DNA of 64,000 nt from an uncultured Planctomycetaceae bacterium (GCA_943787265.1 CALSLT010000024.1:124001-188000); one strand, 5' to 3'. Numbered from the stretch's first letter, positions 42,632-50,369 are shown. Numbers and translations are program-made. The notes: generated from the letters alone by a model not told the origin.

Positions 42632-43528
42632 CTACACAGCGACGGCGGGTTCGGGCGTCTCAGCAGCGACCTCTCGAAAGCTCAAGAGAAAGTCGGCAGC
42701 TTTGGAAGCGTGCGAAGACGCTTTGAAGATGAAGCTCGGATCTTCTTTGATTGAAGACAACCACCCATCGAGGTAACTCTGCACTCCGGTCATATTCTCG
42801 GTGATCGGTAGTCCGATCTCGGTGCATGTGTACGCCGCACCGATCTCGGCCACGAGTTCCTCAAAGCCGTAACTCAGTTCCTTGCGGTTCAGCCGATTTT
42901 CGGCACCTGACCAGTGCGATAATTCGTGCGTGGCCGTCAGGTAGAACTCGTTCATGTCCCGGAACTGACTTCGCTTCGGTAGCTGGATGTGGTCGGTGGT
43001 CGGCGAGAAGTACGCACGATTCCCTCCATAGCGGATGTCGGCACCGGTGGCATCGATCAATGCCTCGGCTTCATCATGACGGTCGGCGATAACGTGGCCG
43101 GTGTCGCCATTTCCAACTCGTAGATGGTCACACCCATCAGTCTGCTCGACGTTGAAGACGCAATAGGTGCGGAGGAGCGGGATCTTCTTTTCCCGGTCTT
43201 GATCAGTGGCTTTTTCGTGCTTGTTGACCGTGAGCAGTTTGAAGAACGTGATGGCAGTTCCTTTCTCGCCACGACGCACGTTTGCGCCGAGTTGCTGGAA
43301 CTGCTTGTACGTGCCCCAAAATTTGCTTTGATATCCTCTGGCGAAGCCACTAATGGCCAACAAAATGGGATTCACGCCAGAATATCTGGCCTTTGTATGG
43401 GCGTTGGTTGGGAAGCCCGCACAGGGATCATTCAGCCAACCTCTCCTCCAAGGGGGAACGTCGCCGGTTTTCAACGCATCGTAGATCTGTTGTGAAATTT
43501 GTTGTCGCAGTTCGGTAGGGCTCGGCAT
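42632..43528 (-). CDS. ArdC-like antirestriction protein (ssDNA-binding plus zincin domain)
   Basis: 298 aa from MPSPTELRQQISQQIYDALK. The N-terminal ArdC domain is WRRGWLNDPCAGFPTNAHTK and FWGTYKQFQQLGANVRRGEK. A metalloprotease-like domain carries HELSHWSGAENRLNR (zinc motif at residues 201-205) and SYGFEELVAEIGAAYTCTEI. The family protects conjugating plasmid DNA against restriction and binds single strands. Its linker encodes GDTGH (residues 141-145) from a one-mismatch copy of the box at 43095. Stop is one base before box 8. Confidence 0.88.
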   Translation of the reverse strand: MPSPTELRQQISQQIYDALKTGDVPPWRRGWLNDPCAGFPTNAHTKARYSGVNPILLAISGFARGYQSKFWGTYKQFQQLGANVRRGEKGTAITFFKLLTVNKHEKATDQDREKKIPLLRTYCVFNVEQTDGCDHLRVGNGDTGHVIADRHDEAEALIDATGADIRYGGNRAYFSPTTDHIQLPKRSQFRDMNEFYLTATHELSHWSGAENRLNRKELSYGFEELVAEIGAAYTCTEIGLPITENMTGVQSYLDGWLSSIKEDPSFIFKASSHASKAADFLLSFREVAAETPEPAVAV

Positions 43529-43640
43529 GGCATCGCTCCAGTGGTTGAAGGTTGTGAACGATGTGTCCGGTGTCCTCTTCTTTTGGGGCTTCTAAGAACG
43601 GTGGCGCAGATGACTGCGCAATCTGGTCTGGCCGGTGTCC

Positions 43641-44112
43641 TCTAGGCGATGGGAACTGGGCCATGCCGTAGCGTCAGCGAAGCGTGCCTGCCAATCGGCG
43701 TGAGAATTGGGACAACGTGTATCAGGCAGGCAAAACGACTGTCATGAGACAGAGAATTTGAGATCTAATCGCCATTTGGGTTTACACCACAAATTGTGCT
43801 GTAAAGCAAAGTTACGGCGAGGGTGCGTTGCCGAGTCTCAAGTTTCACCAATACCAGCTTGCCCCAAGACTGCGGTGATCAGCGATCTCATTCAGGGCAT
43901 GGCGAAGTGGGATTCTTGCCGCTAAATGTCTCGACAGACCGGCTCCGCTGGGCCCTGTGGGTGGCCGTATTGCAGGTGCCTTACTTCGTGTGGGTGTCCA
44001 TTGCGACGGTGTTGCTGTTGTCGATGACGTGGTGGAATTGTGGACGGTGATGTCGGCCAACCCCTACAGGAAGTAGTTGTCACGTTTGCAACCAATTGCA
44101 TTGACGCCAATA
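43641..44112. other. 472-bp interval with no supported gene
   Basis: Separates the minus-strand box operon from the plus-strand regulator, so it should contain the operon promoter. No convincing gene. It holds one copy of a 62-bp diverged repeat (43973-44034) and an extra half-site GCAACCA (44088-44094) of the regulator operator. Confidence 0.45.
43973..44034 (+). repeat. Coding-like repeat, copy A
   Basis: Translates as QVPYFVWVSIATVLLLSMTW. Copy B at 44736-44797 gives QVLCFVWVSIATVLQLSMTW. DNA differences fall mainly at third codon positions, so both derive from a conserved membrane-protein segment. They flank the regulator gene. Confidence 0.55.
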
Positions 44113-44137
44113 AGTGGTTGCGTATAATGCAACCACT
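44101..44137 (+). promoter_or_regulatory. Promoter with operator palindrome, near-leaderless
   Basis: TTGACG (44101-44106), 16-bp spacer, TATAAT (44123-44128), then the ATG at 44138. Nine-base arms AGTGGTTGC (44113-44121) and GCAACCACT (44129-44137) enclose the -10 box symmetrically. Transcription from this promoter would start only a few bases before the ATG, giving a leaderless or nearly leaderless mRNA. Binding of the encoded regulator here would block RNA polymerase. Confidence 0.75.
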
Positions 44138-44725
44138 ATGATTCTGCTAAGCCAACAAGTCCGAGAACTGGTTGAACGGTCCTCAACCTCTGCCTACGCA
44201 ATTGCAAGGGCGGCGGACATCGATAAGTCTGCCATGTCACGTTTCATGAATGGTGGCCGGTTGACTATGGATAAACTTGATCAATTGGCTCGTGTTCTTG
44301 GCGTAACAGTATCTTCGGGAGATATCTCTCTGATTCCACGGCCTCTCGAAAAGGGAAGGCCAAAGCAAAAGAAGGAAATAAAGATGACAAGAAAAGAAGC
44401 GCAGAAATGGGCCGACTACTTTGCAAACGATTTCGGCGAAAATCACTTTGAAAGCCGTCGAGGAGTTTGGCATATCGAGGATATCGATTGCCTTTTGCTC
44501 TACGACAATAACCCCTATGCCAATGATGCTGATCGGCGACCACGCCAGATGAAAGAAATCACCAAACGATTGAAGAAGGCTGGAATTAAGACACTTGCTT
44601 GCGGCGGCAGTGAGGATGAAGTGCATGAAGGGGAACCATACACGGTTTCGCTCCTGCTCGATTGCAGCCGAGATCGCATGGATGAAGTGATTGAGATCGC
44701 ACAAGAAGTAGTGATTTCCCGGTGA
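44138..44725 (+). CDS. XRE-family transcriptional regulator with unknown C-terminal domain
   Basis: 195 aa, ATG at 44138. HTH residues ~1-65: YAIARAADIDKSAMSRFMNG, then LTMDKLDQLARVLGV. A lysine-rich linker (KGRPKQKKEIKMTRKEAQ) leads to a C-terminal domain (WADYFANDFGENHFESRRGV, IEDIDCLLLYDNNPYANDAD) I do not recognise. The palindrome over its own -10 box predicts autorepression; it may also control the divergent box operon. Confidence 0.85.
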   Translation: MILLSQQVRELVERSSTSAYAIARAADIDKSAMSRFMNGGRLTMDKLDQLARVLGVTVSSGDISLIPRPLEKGRPKQKKEIKMTRKEAQKWADYFANDFGENHFESRRGVWHIEDIDCLLLYDNNPYANDADRRPRQMKEITKRLKKAGIKTLACGGSEDEVHEGEPYTVSLLLDCSRDRMDEVIEIAQEVVISR

Positions 44726-44735
44726 TGAACTAGAT

Positions 44736-44797
44736 CAAGTCCTTTGTTTCGTCTGGGTGTCGATTGCTACGGTGCTTCAGTTGTCAATGACATGGAT
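44736..44797 (+). repeat. Coding-like repeat, copy B
   Basis: Second copy of the element at 43973-44034, just after the regulator stop and before the UvsE gene. In this frame it ends at a TGA soon after the repeat, so it is a fragment. Confidence 0.5.
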
Positions 44798-44809
44798 GAG
44801 TTGGGGAAT

Positions 44810-45946
44810 ATGATACGCCTTGGACTGTGCTGCATATTTCGGGACCAACCGATCAAGTTCCGCACGACAACGGCAACCGCCAATCGCAAGATGAAGCGGG
44901 CCGCTGCGCTGGCGAAACTGTCTGGTCTCTGCATGACCAACGCCGATGCGCTGCTCGCCTCACTCCAGTTCTGTGCCGACAACGGCATCGGGTGCTTTCG
45001 GATCAACAGCCAGATTCTCCCTCTCAATACGCACCCCGAATGCGGGTACAAGGTCGATGACCTCCCCGATGGCGATGAGATTGTGCGGCGGTTCAAAGCG
45101 TGCGGAAAGTTTGCGAAGAAGCACAAACTACGAACCTGCTTCCATCCTGATCAATTCGTCGTGCTGAATTCACCTCGACCCGACGTGGTGGCCAAGTCCA
45201 TCGAAGAGTTGGAGTATCAGTGCGAGGTGGCGGAATGGGTCGGAGCCGATGTCGTGAATATCCACGGTGGCGGGGGATACGGCAACAAACCTGATGCTCT
45301 GGCTCGCTTTGCCCGGAATTTCAAACGGTTGTCACGCCGAGTCAGACGCCGACTCACGGTCGAGAACGACGACACGACCTACACGCCGTCCGAACTGCTG
45401 CCGCTGTGTCGAGAGACCGGCATTCCGCTCGTCTACGACGTTCACCACCATCGCTGCAATCAGGATGACTTGTCAGAAGAGGAAGCAACCGAACAGGCAA
45501 TCGCCACATGGAACCGGGAGCCAATGTTTCATATATCCAGTCCGATTGAAGGTTGGAAGGGTCCGAAGCCGAGACGCCATCACGACTTCATCAACATCGT
45601 GGACTTTCCTGAATGCTGGCGTGACCTTTCCTTGACCGTGGAGGTCGAAGCCAAGGCCAAGGAAGTCGCCGTTCAAAAGCTGATGAAGCAATTGGCTGAG
45701 CACTGGGTTGTGTACGTCTTGCGATGTGCTGATGGCTCACTCTACACGGGCATCACGAACCATCTGGAACGCAGACTCGAACAACACAATGCTGGAACAG
45801 CTTCACGTTACACACGCAGTCGATTGCCAGTCACGCTGGCCTATCAGGAATCGCAGACAAACCAGAGCATGGCGTTGAAGCGAGAATTGGCGATCAAAGC
45901 ACTATCACGGAAGGCGAAGGAAGCGTTGATCCAGTCCGTGAAGTGA
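44810..45946 (+). CDS. UV-damage endonuclease (UvsE/UVDE) fused to a GIY-YIG nuclease domain
   Basis: 378 aa from ATG 44810 (MIRLGLCCIFRDQPIKF, the natural UVDE start). TIM-barrel UVDE metal-site segments are all present: NTHP, CFHPDQFVVLNSP, VVNIHGGGGYGNK, LTVENDDTTY, LVYDVHHHRC, MFHISSP, RHHDFIN and LTVEVEAKAKE. From residue ~297 a YhbQ/UvrC-type GIY-YIG domain follows: WVVYVLRCADGSLYTGIT, LERRLEQHN, and ALKRELAIKALSRKAKEALI with the catalytic Glu. UVDE nicks 5' of UV photoproducts. The second nuclease could make a second incision or process the gap. The fusion is in one uninterrupted frame. Confidence 0.9.
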   Translation: MIRLGLCCIFRDQPIKFRTTTATANRKMKRAAALAKLSGLCMTNADALLASLQFCADNGIGCFRINSQILPLNTHPECGYKVDDLPDGDEIVRRFKACGKFAKKHKLRTCFHPDQFVVLNSPRPDVVAKSIEELEYQCEVAEWVGADVVNIHGGGGYGNKPDALARFARNFKRLSRRVRRRLTVENDDTTYTPSELLPLCRETGIPLVYDVHHHRCNQDDLSEEEATEQAIATWNREPMFHISSPIEGWKGPKPRRHHDFINIVDFPECWRDLSLTVEVEAKAKEVAVQKLMKQLAEHWVVYVLRCADGSLYTGITNHLERRLEQHNAGTASRYTRSRLPVTLAYQESQTNQSMALKRELAIKALSRKAKEALIQSVK

Positions 45947-46140
45947 CGGATACAGGATCGCATTTATTCCGAGCTTTTTTCTTCCTTCTTTTGCTCAAAC
46001 TCTCCGCACTGAACGACAGGCTGCGGTGGATACTTCTGGAAGCGATGGTCAGCGGCACGATTTCTGACACATGAGAAAGCGTGACCCCTTCCCAGAAACG
46101 ACCTCCTTCATGTGGTGGCAGAATTCGCACAAGCTGGTAG

Positions 46141-46953
46141 TCATTCGCAGTTCTTTTGTGCTTCAGTGATACCATCCTTGCTAATCGCATCACAGATCCC
46201 ATCCCAAAGTTCTTTCCGAGCAAGTAAGCAGTCAACTGCTGCTTGTTCCGCCCGTTCCCAAAGTGCATCGTTCGAGCCGCAAAGTGACTGCACGAGTCGA
46301 GTCGCCATCGGGCCATGCTCGTCCCCATCCAGACCGATGTGCCGCAAAAGGTAATGCCGAAACTCTTCTAATTGCCCACCGGCCTCTGCATTCAGTTCGT
46401 CCACGATGCGTTGAAACACATCCGGCAGCAAATCTTCCCGTCCGTAGGTGAAGGCTGAAGCAATCGCACACAGGTCGCCGGTTTCGATGATCTCGAACGT
46501 CTGTTTCACAAATCGCCGAGCAGCTTCGGGGACTACTGGGGAAGCAAGTGCTGCCCGCAGGGAAACGCCCCTGCGAAGATCGGACAGGAATCCATCAATC
46601 CCAGTGGTATTGGCCCCGCATTGCTTCATCGAACGGTGATAAAGCTCAAAATGGCTGGCGAACCCACCTCGGCCATCATCGTCAGATTCCTCAGCAAGCA
46701 CGATCTCGTTGATAAAGCGACAAGCCTGTGGGTCAGCGGGGGGCAACCACGGAATATCCACGCAGCAAAGTCGCTGCTGCAACACCTTGAGCAACGACAT
46801 GAAATCCCACACGGCAAAGACGTGGCACTCCATGAATGTCCGCAACGCTTCAAGGCGATCAATCTCGCTGTAAATATGGTGAGTGAGCAAGGCTTCCCTG
46901 AAAGGGCTCAGCCGTTCTTCAATTCTGGGAGTGAAGTTCAATTCTGTCTTCAT
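46141..46953 (-). CDS. DUF3050 protein (haem-oxygenase-like fold)
   Basis: 270 aa from ATG 46953 (MKTELNFTPRIEERLSPFRE). Family hallmarks are LEALRTFMECHVFAVWDFMS, LPPADPQACRFINEIVLAEE, GGFASHFELYHRSMKQCG, FTYGREDLLPDVF, and YLLRHIGLDGDEHGPMATRL. The HxxH-like pairs would sit in a haem-oxygenase-like four-helix core. Function unknown. The region between the UvsE stop and 46141 holds nothing recognisable. Confidence 0.88.
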   Translation of the reverse strand: MKTELNFTPRIEERLSPFREALLTHHIYSEIDRLEALRTFMECHVFAVWDFMSLLKVLQQRLCCVDIPWLPPADPQACRFINEIVLAEESDDDGRGGFASHFELYHRSMKQCGANTTGIDGFLSDLRRGVSLRAALASPVVPEAARRFVKQTFEIIETGDLCAIASAFTYGREDLLPDVFQRIVDELNAEAGGQLEEFRHYLLRHIGLDGDEHGPMATRLVQSLCGSNDALWERAEQAAVDCLLARKELWDGICDAISKDGITEAQKNCE

Positions 46954-47077
46954 TGCGCAAGAAATTTCTGTATTGCCACTGACCAATGCAGTGAGTCGGA
47001 GCTACATCTTTTGATAAAACCGTAATCAATTTAGTCCATTATCATTTCAGCGGCACTCAGGACTGCGATGAGAGTCT

Positions 47078-47380
47078 TCATTCCTGCTCGCTGCTTGTTT
47101 CGGACTCCGCACTTTTCCGCTGCTTAAACTCCTCAACCTTTCCCTGAGTGTCAGCACTCGTGTCTTCGATCCCAAACTGAACAATGCTCATGCTCTGCTT
47201 TGGAAACAACACGACAAGAACAACAACACATTTCAAGCCAAGAATAAGCCAGAACGGAACAGGGGACGCTGATCTATCGACATATCCGTTCCTGCCACGG
47301 ATTCGTCCCTTGGCGATATTGGACACGATGGAGAGCAAGAAAAGCACACCAATGATTACAGATGTCACACCCATTGTCAT
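47078..47380 (-). CDS. Small membrane protein
   Basis: 100 aa, two hydrophobic helices (VTSVIIGVLFLLSIVSNIA and FWLILGLKCVVVLVVLF) separated by a basic loop (KGRIRGRNGYVDR), acidic coil tail (KVEEFKQRKSAESETSSEQE). Unknown family. Confidence 0.6.
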   Translation of the reverse strand: MTMGVTSVIIGVLFLLSIVSNIAKGRIRGRNGYVDRSASPVPFWLILGLKCVVVLVVLFPKQSMSIVQFGIEDTSADTQGKVEEFKQRKSAESETSSEQE

Positions 47381-47483
47381 TTTTCGTTGTTTGGGCTGAG
47401 TGCCTCAATCCTTGCGAATGGTAGATACGGGACCAAGTTGCCGTTCGGTCACTTGGCCAGTTTGGTGAAAAAAAGGCTGTCGC

Positions 47484-47861
47484 TCACCACAGCTTGATGT
47501 CTTGCTCGTTCTTGTCGATTTGTCCGTCCTTGATCTCCACTCTGATCGATCCTCGATAACCTGACTCGAAGTAGCCGCCTGCATTGAGTCGTTGTGTCTG
47601 GCCAGCGGTGTCTTTGAACTCAACTTCCAACTCACTTTCACCAGTTGGACTGACTCGTGCCGTGGCTGATTCACCGGGAGCGATGTCACCAAGGTCGTAT
47701 GATACGCCAGTGACGTGCAGCACGACCGAGTTTAACGACGTTGATCCAGTGTTTTCGACCGTGACTCGGATGCCTGATCGCAATTGATAAGCAACTACCG
47801 CAATCAGCAGAAGTACGACTGGAATCGCCAGTAGCCACCATCTCCGTTTGTTCTTGTTCAT
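47484..47861 (-). CDS. Membrane-anchored hypothetical protein
   Basis: 125 aa from ATG 47861; a GTG at 47870 overlaps the previous stop (GTGA) and is an alternative. KNKRRWWLLAIPVVLLLIAV is an N-terminal anchor. The remainder is a beta-rich extracytoplasmic domain (IRVTVENTGSTSLNSVVLHV, GDIAPGESATARVSPTGESE) like proteins that detect or present Ig-like folds. Cotranscribed with the next two small genes. Confidence 0.65.
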   Translation of the reverse strand: MNKNKRRWWLLAIPVVLLLIAVVAYQLRSGIRVTVENTGSTSLNSVVLHVTGVSYDLGDIAPGESATARVSPTGESELEVEFKDTAGQTQRLNAGGYFESGYRGSIRVEIKDGQIDKNEQDIKLW

Positions 47862-47866
47862 TGAAA

Positions 47867-48073
47867 TCACTCACCGTACTTCCGCACTTCGTTCACGATC
47901 AAGAAACCGACGCCGACCAGACAACCCAGACCGATCACTGCGTAGCCAACCCTGAACGTCATGAACTGGGCTGTGTTGTCAGTCGGCTCGAAAGTCGCCA
48001 AGAATCCAAACACGCAGAATGCAGCCACGGACAGAAGGAACAGAGAGCCGAAAATGTCGACAAAGAGTTTCAT
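47867..48073 (-). CDS. Small membrane protein, paralogue of 39180-39317
   Basis: 68 aa, two helices (SLFLLSVAAFCVFGFLATF and YAVIGLGCLVGVGFLIV) linked by a short loop with FEPTDNT. The start ATG overlaps the stop of the DUF2256 gene, so the genes are translationally coupled. Confidence 0.65.
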   Translation of the reverse strand: MKLFVDIFGSLFLLSVAAFCVFGFLATFEPTDNTAQFMTFRVGYAVIGLGCLVGVGFLIVNEVRKYGE

Positions 48074-48225
48074 GATTTCGTCGCCTTCTTTTCACGATTC
48101 TTCCGGCACTTCTCACTGCAATACTTCACCTTCTCCCAAACCTTCTCCCACTTCTTTCGCCACTTGAACGGTCTTCCGCAGACCACGCAGGTCTTCTCAG
48201 GCAGGTTGGGTTTCTTGTGAGCCAT
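48070..48225 (-). CDS. DUF2256 zinc-ribbon-like small protein
   Basis: 51 aa: MAHKKPNLPEKTCVVCGRPF, then WRKKWEKVWEKVKYCSEKCR and a basic tail. Four cysteines in CxxC...CxxxC spacing and the WRKKW segment are the DUF2256 signature. The ATGA overlap with the following gene supports the frame. Function unknown; often near photolyase or repair genes. Confidence 0.85.
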   Translation of the reverse strand: MAHKKPNLPEKTCVVCGRPFKWRKKWEKVWEKVKYCSEKCRKNREKKATKS

Positions 48226-48247
48226 CGATCAATAACGCTCTTTCTCG

Positions 48248-48961
48248 TTACCATACGCCCGGAATCAGCTTGTACCGAACCCTCATTGCGTATTCCTTGT
48301 ACCCGTTCAATTCTTCCTGCAATATCTGGTCCTCCCACTGGGTCCGCACGATCAACACCATTGAGGCAAAACCCGCAGGAATCAATGCCCACAAAGATCC
48401 CAATGATAGTGCCATGCCTATTGCATGGATAATCCCCCCGACATAACCGGGATGGCGAGCGATGGCATAGGGGCCGGTATCGATCACCTTATGCCCCCGA
48501 TCCGTTTGAATCCGCACGGTGACTTCAAAGAACTTGTTTACGCCTTCCGCCCAAGTGACGATTCCAATTCCGCCAAGCAGCAAAGCGTAGCCGACACCGC
48601 AAACCCACCACGGGACCGGGAACCAGTGGAAACGGCCATCATCCAAAGCCGCCACGAGTATGACGGCCAACATCGCTGGAAAGTAAAAGCTGAGCAGAAT
48701 CTTGTCCCAGCCTTTTGTTCCTTCGTGGAAGCGACTTCTGGCGACAATGACTTCGGGATTCACACGTTGAAGAACAAGAAATACCGCTGAAATGACGCCC
48801 AGCAGAACGAAGACGAACAGCCAGCCCTTCGGCCACGACCATGTGCCAGCAGGCAGGAACATAAACAGGGCGATGAACACAGGCAGGCAAATTAGTCGCA
48901 GCACCAGACGACGGCGATTGATTCCTTGTGGTGGATTGTCCGAGTCGCTGGCAGCAGTCAT
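48248..48961 (-). CDS. Isoprenylcysteine carboxyl methyltransferase-family membrane protein
   Basis: 237 aa from ATG 48961; a longer frame would overlap the hydrolase gene. Five to six helices, then the ICMT/PEMT signature VIDTGPYAIARHPGYVGGII and QWEDQILQEELNGYKEYAMR near the end, which forms the SAM and substrate pocket. Bacterial members methylate lipid or small-molecule substrates that are rarely known. Ten bases separate it from the upstream hydrolase stop. Confidence 0.85.
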   Translation of the reverse strand: MTAASDSDNPPQGINRRRLVLRLICLPVFIALFMFLPAGTWSWPKGWLFVFVLLGVISAVFLVLQRVNPEVIVARSRFHEGTKGWDKILLSFYFPAMLAVILVAALDDGRFHWFPVPWWVCGVGYALLLGGIGIVTWAEGVNKFFEVTVRIQTDRGHKVIDTGPYAIARHPGYVGGIIHAIGMALSLGSLWALIPAGFASMVLIVRTQWEDQILQEELNGYKEYAMRVRYKLIPGVW

Positions 48962-48971
48962 GAATCGGTTC

Positions 48972-49463
48972 TCATTTCTCGCAGCGATTGTCTTGCAGAT
49001 TCGCCAACCGCTCACACGCTTCCAACATCGCTTGCAGCGGCTCTTCGTCGGCCAGCCGGTGATCATCACCGACTTCAATGAGCATCTCGGGTGGCAGGCC
49101 ACTGTTGTTGATCAGTTCCTCAGAGTCGGCGAAGGGAATCACATCGTCTTGGCGTGAATGCAGAATGATCGTCTGCGGCTTGACGGTCGTGGCGGTGCCC
49201 CAATTTTTCCATGCCGGGCACAACAAAACGAGCGGCGTGTCTCCGCTATTCATGTTGACGGCGACTGCGCCGCCACGGGAAGAGCCGACGATCACATCAG
49301 GTAGGTGCTGATCGAATTCGGCTTGGGCAGTGCGAACGGCGAGATCAAAGTCCTCGTCATTTAGTGCCGGATTCAGAACTTGATGGCCAGCATCTTTGAG
49401 AAAGATTGGCTTGCGCCCTCCGGGCACCGAAGTCCAGCCGTGAAGAAAAAGAAGTTTCATCAT
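48972..49463 (-). CDS. Alpha/beta-hydrolase
   Basis: 163 aa. MMKLLFLHGWTSVPGGRKPI (oxyanion-hole HGW), nucleophile elbow VIVGSSRGGAVAV (Ser), acid in LHSRQDDVIPFADS and the terminal His in VGDDHRLADEE. A small cytoplasmic hydrolase of the RBBP9/YdeN-like size class. First gene of a minus-strand run with the ICMT, DUF2256 and small membrane genes. Confidence 0.82.
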   Translation of the reverse strand: MMKLLFLHGWTSVPGGRKPIFLKDAGHQVLNPALNDEDFDLAVRTAQAEFDQHLPDVIVGSSRGGAVAVNMNSGDTPLVLLCPAWKNWGTATTVKPQTIILHSRQDDVIPFADSEELINNSGLPPEMLIEVGDDHRLADEEPLQAMLEACERLANLQDNRCEK

Positions 49464-49543
49464 TGCACTATACTCTTTCGTGGCAGCCAGTCAGCAATAG
49501 AGTAGACTTGGTAAAGAATCTCAGACAGATTGGCCATGCGTAC

Positions 49544-50326
49544 ATGACCTTCGACCTTCACATTGGCATCGACTATTCAGGGCGGGAAACACCAACATCC
49601 CGCACGCCTGCGCTTCAAGTCTACGCCGCCTTCGACACTGAAGAGCCTCGGCGCATTCAGTCGCCAGCTTCGACCGAAAAGACATACAAGAACTGGTGCC
49701 GCAAGGAAATCGCCGAATGGCTTATCGAACAGGCCAACAAGAACATCACGTTCTTCGCCGGGATCGACCACGGATTCTCATTCCCGCTGAACTACTTTCA
49801 GCGTTACAAGCTCACGTCGTGGCCTGAATTCCTTGATGATTTCTGCGAGCACTGGCCGACCGACGCTGAGCACACGTATGTCGATTTCATCCGAGACCGT
49901 GCAGAAGGCCCACCAGATCGCACTGGATCGAACAAAGACTTTCGGCTGACCGAGAAGTGGACAAGCTCGGCCAAGTCAGTTTTTCAGTTCGACGTACAAG
50001 GCTCGGTCGCCAAGTCCACACACGCCGGGCTACCGTGGCTGCGCCGGATCAGAAATGAAGTCGGCGACAAAGTTCATGTCTGGCCGTTCGACGGCTGGGA
50101 TGTGCCCGATGGAAAGTCTGTGATCGCCGAGATCTACCCGTCGATATTCCGCAAACGATATCCCAAAGAAGATCGCAAGCCAGACCAGCAGGACGCATAC
50201 TGTGTTTCAAGGTGGCTGACGGAAATGGGCGAACGTGGATTCTTGGAGAGGTACTTTGATCCTCCGTTGACCGACGACGAACGCAAGGTTGCCGATCTCG
50301 AAGGCTGGATTCTTGGGATCATGTAG
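49544..50326 (+). CDS. RNase H-fold-like conserved protein (DUF429-like), copy 1
   Basis: 260 aa from ATG 49544. Opens TFDLHIGIDYSGRETPTS, resembling the first beta-strand of DUF429-type RNase H folds, with ITFFAGIDHGFSFPLNYFQR, HVWPFDGWDVPDGKSVIAEI and KPDQQDAYCVSRWLTEMGER. The last segment is a typical Asp-containing DUF429 motif. No homologue of known function recognised. A 783-bp copy with frameshifts lies at 55129-55911. The two bracket the brxL fragment and mcrBC. Confidence 0.7.
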   Translation: MTFDLHIGIDYSGRETPTSRTPALQVYAAFDTEEPRRIQSPASTEKTYKNWCRKEIAEWLIEQANKNITFFAGIDHGFSFPLNYFQRYKLTSWPEFLDDFCEHWPTDAEHTYVDFIRDRAEGPPDRTGSNKDFRLTEKWTSSAKSVFQFDVQGSVAKSTHAGLPWLRRIRNEVGDKVHVWPFDGWDVPDGKSVIAEIYPSIFRKRYPKEDRKPDQQDAYCVSRWLTEMGERGFLERYFDPPLTDDERKVADLEGWILGIM

Positions 50327-50369
50327 AATGTACGCACCACGAATCATCAAACAACCGGAAAGGAACGAC

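Larger units (their letters stand above)
38846..43640 (-). repeat. Dispersed 12-bp box TGGCCGGTGTCC at gene boundaries (11 sites)
   Basis: Sites (+ strand): 38846-38857, 39635-39646, 40096-40107, 40495-40506, 41002-41013, 41956-41967, 42038-42049, 42619-42630, 43629-43640 (all exact); 43095-43106 and 43564-43575 (one mismatch each). All have the same orientation, reading GGACACCGGCCA on the coding strand. Boxes lie 0-5 nt after a stop in six cases (37 nt in one) and 35-44 nt before the next start in seven. Exceptions: 62 nt before the recombinase start, 216 nt before 42402, and one inside the ardC-like gene. Several abut inverted repeats: arms ATTTCG/CGAAAT at 38819-38846, 12-base arms at 40463-40496, CCGTCAGA/TCTGACGG at 42011-42036, GCGCAG/CTGCGC at 43604-43619. 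I saw no copy elsewhere in the window. Confidence 0.9.

Noticed and set aside
38846..43640. Reading the 12-bp boxes as CRISPR repeats, integron attC sites or replication iterons
   Set aside because: Spacing is 65-950 bp and set by gene lengths, no cas or integron integrase gene is present, the box is not palindromic, and iterons would be tightly clustered.
43428..43664. 78-codon minus-strand ORF upstream of ardC (MAQFPSPRGHRPDQ...)
   Set aside because: It reads straight through boxes 10 and 11 and into the ardC start in another frame; no independent support.
45894..46328. Minus-strand ORF of 144 codons downstream of the UvsE gene
   Set aside because: It overlaps the ends of two well-supported genes in antisense or another frame and has no domain-like content.
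48962..49102. N-terminal extension of the ICMT-family protein
   Set aside because: It lies wholly inside the hydrolase gene in another frame and lacks hydrophobic or family residues.
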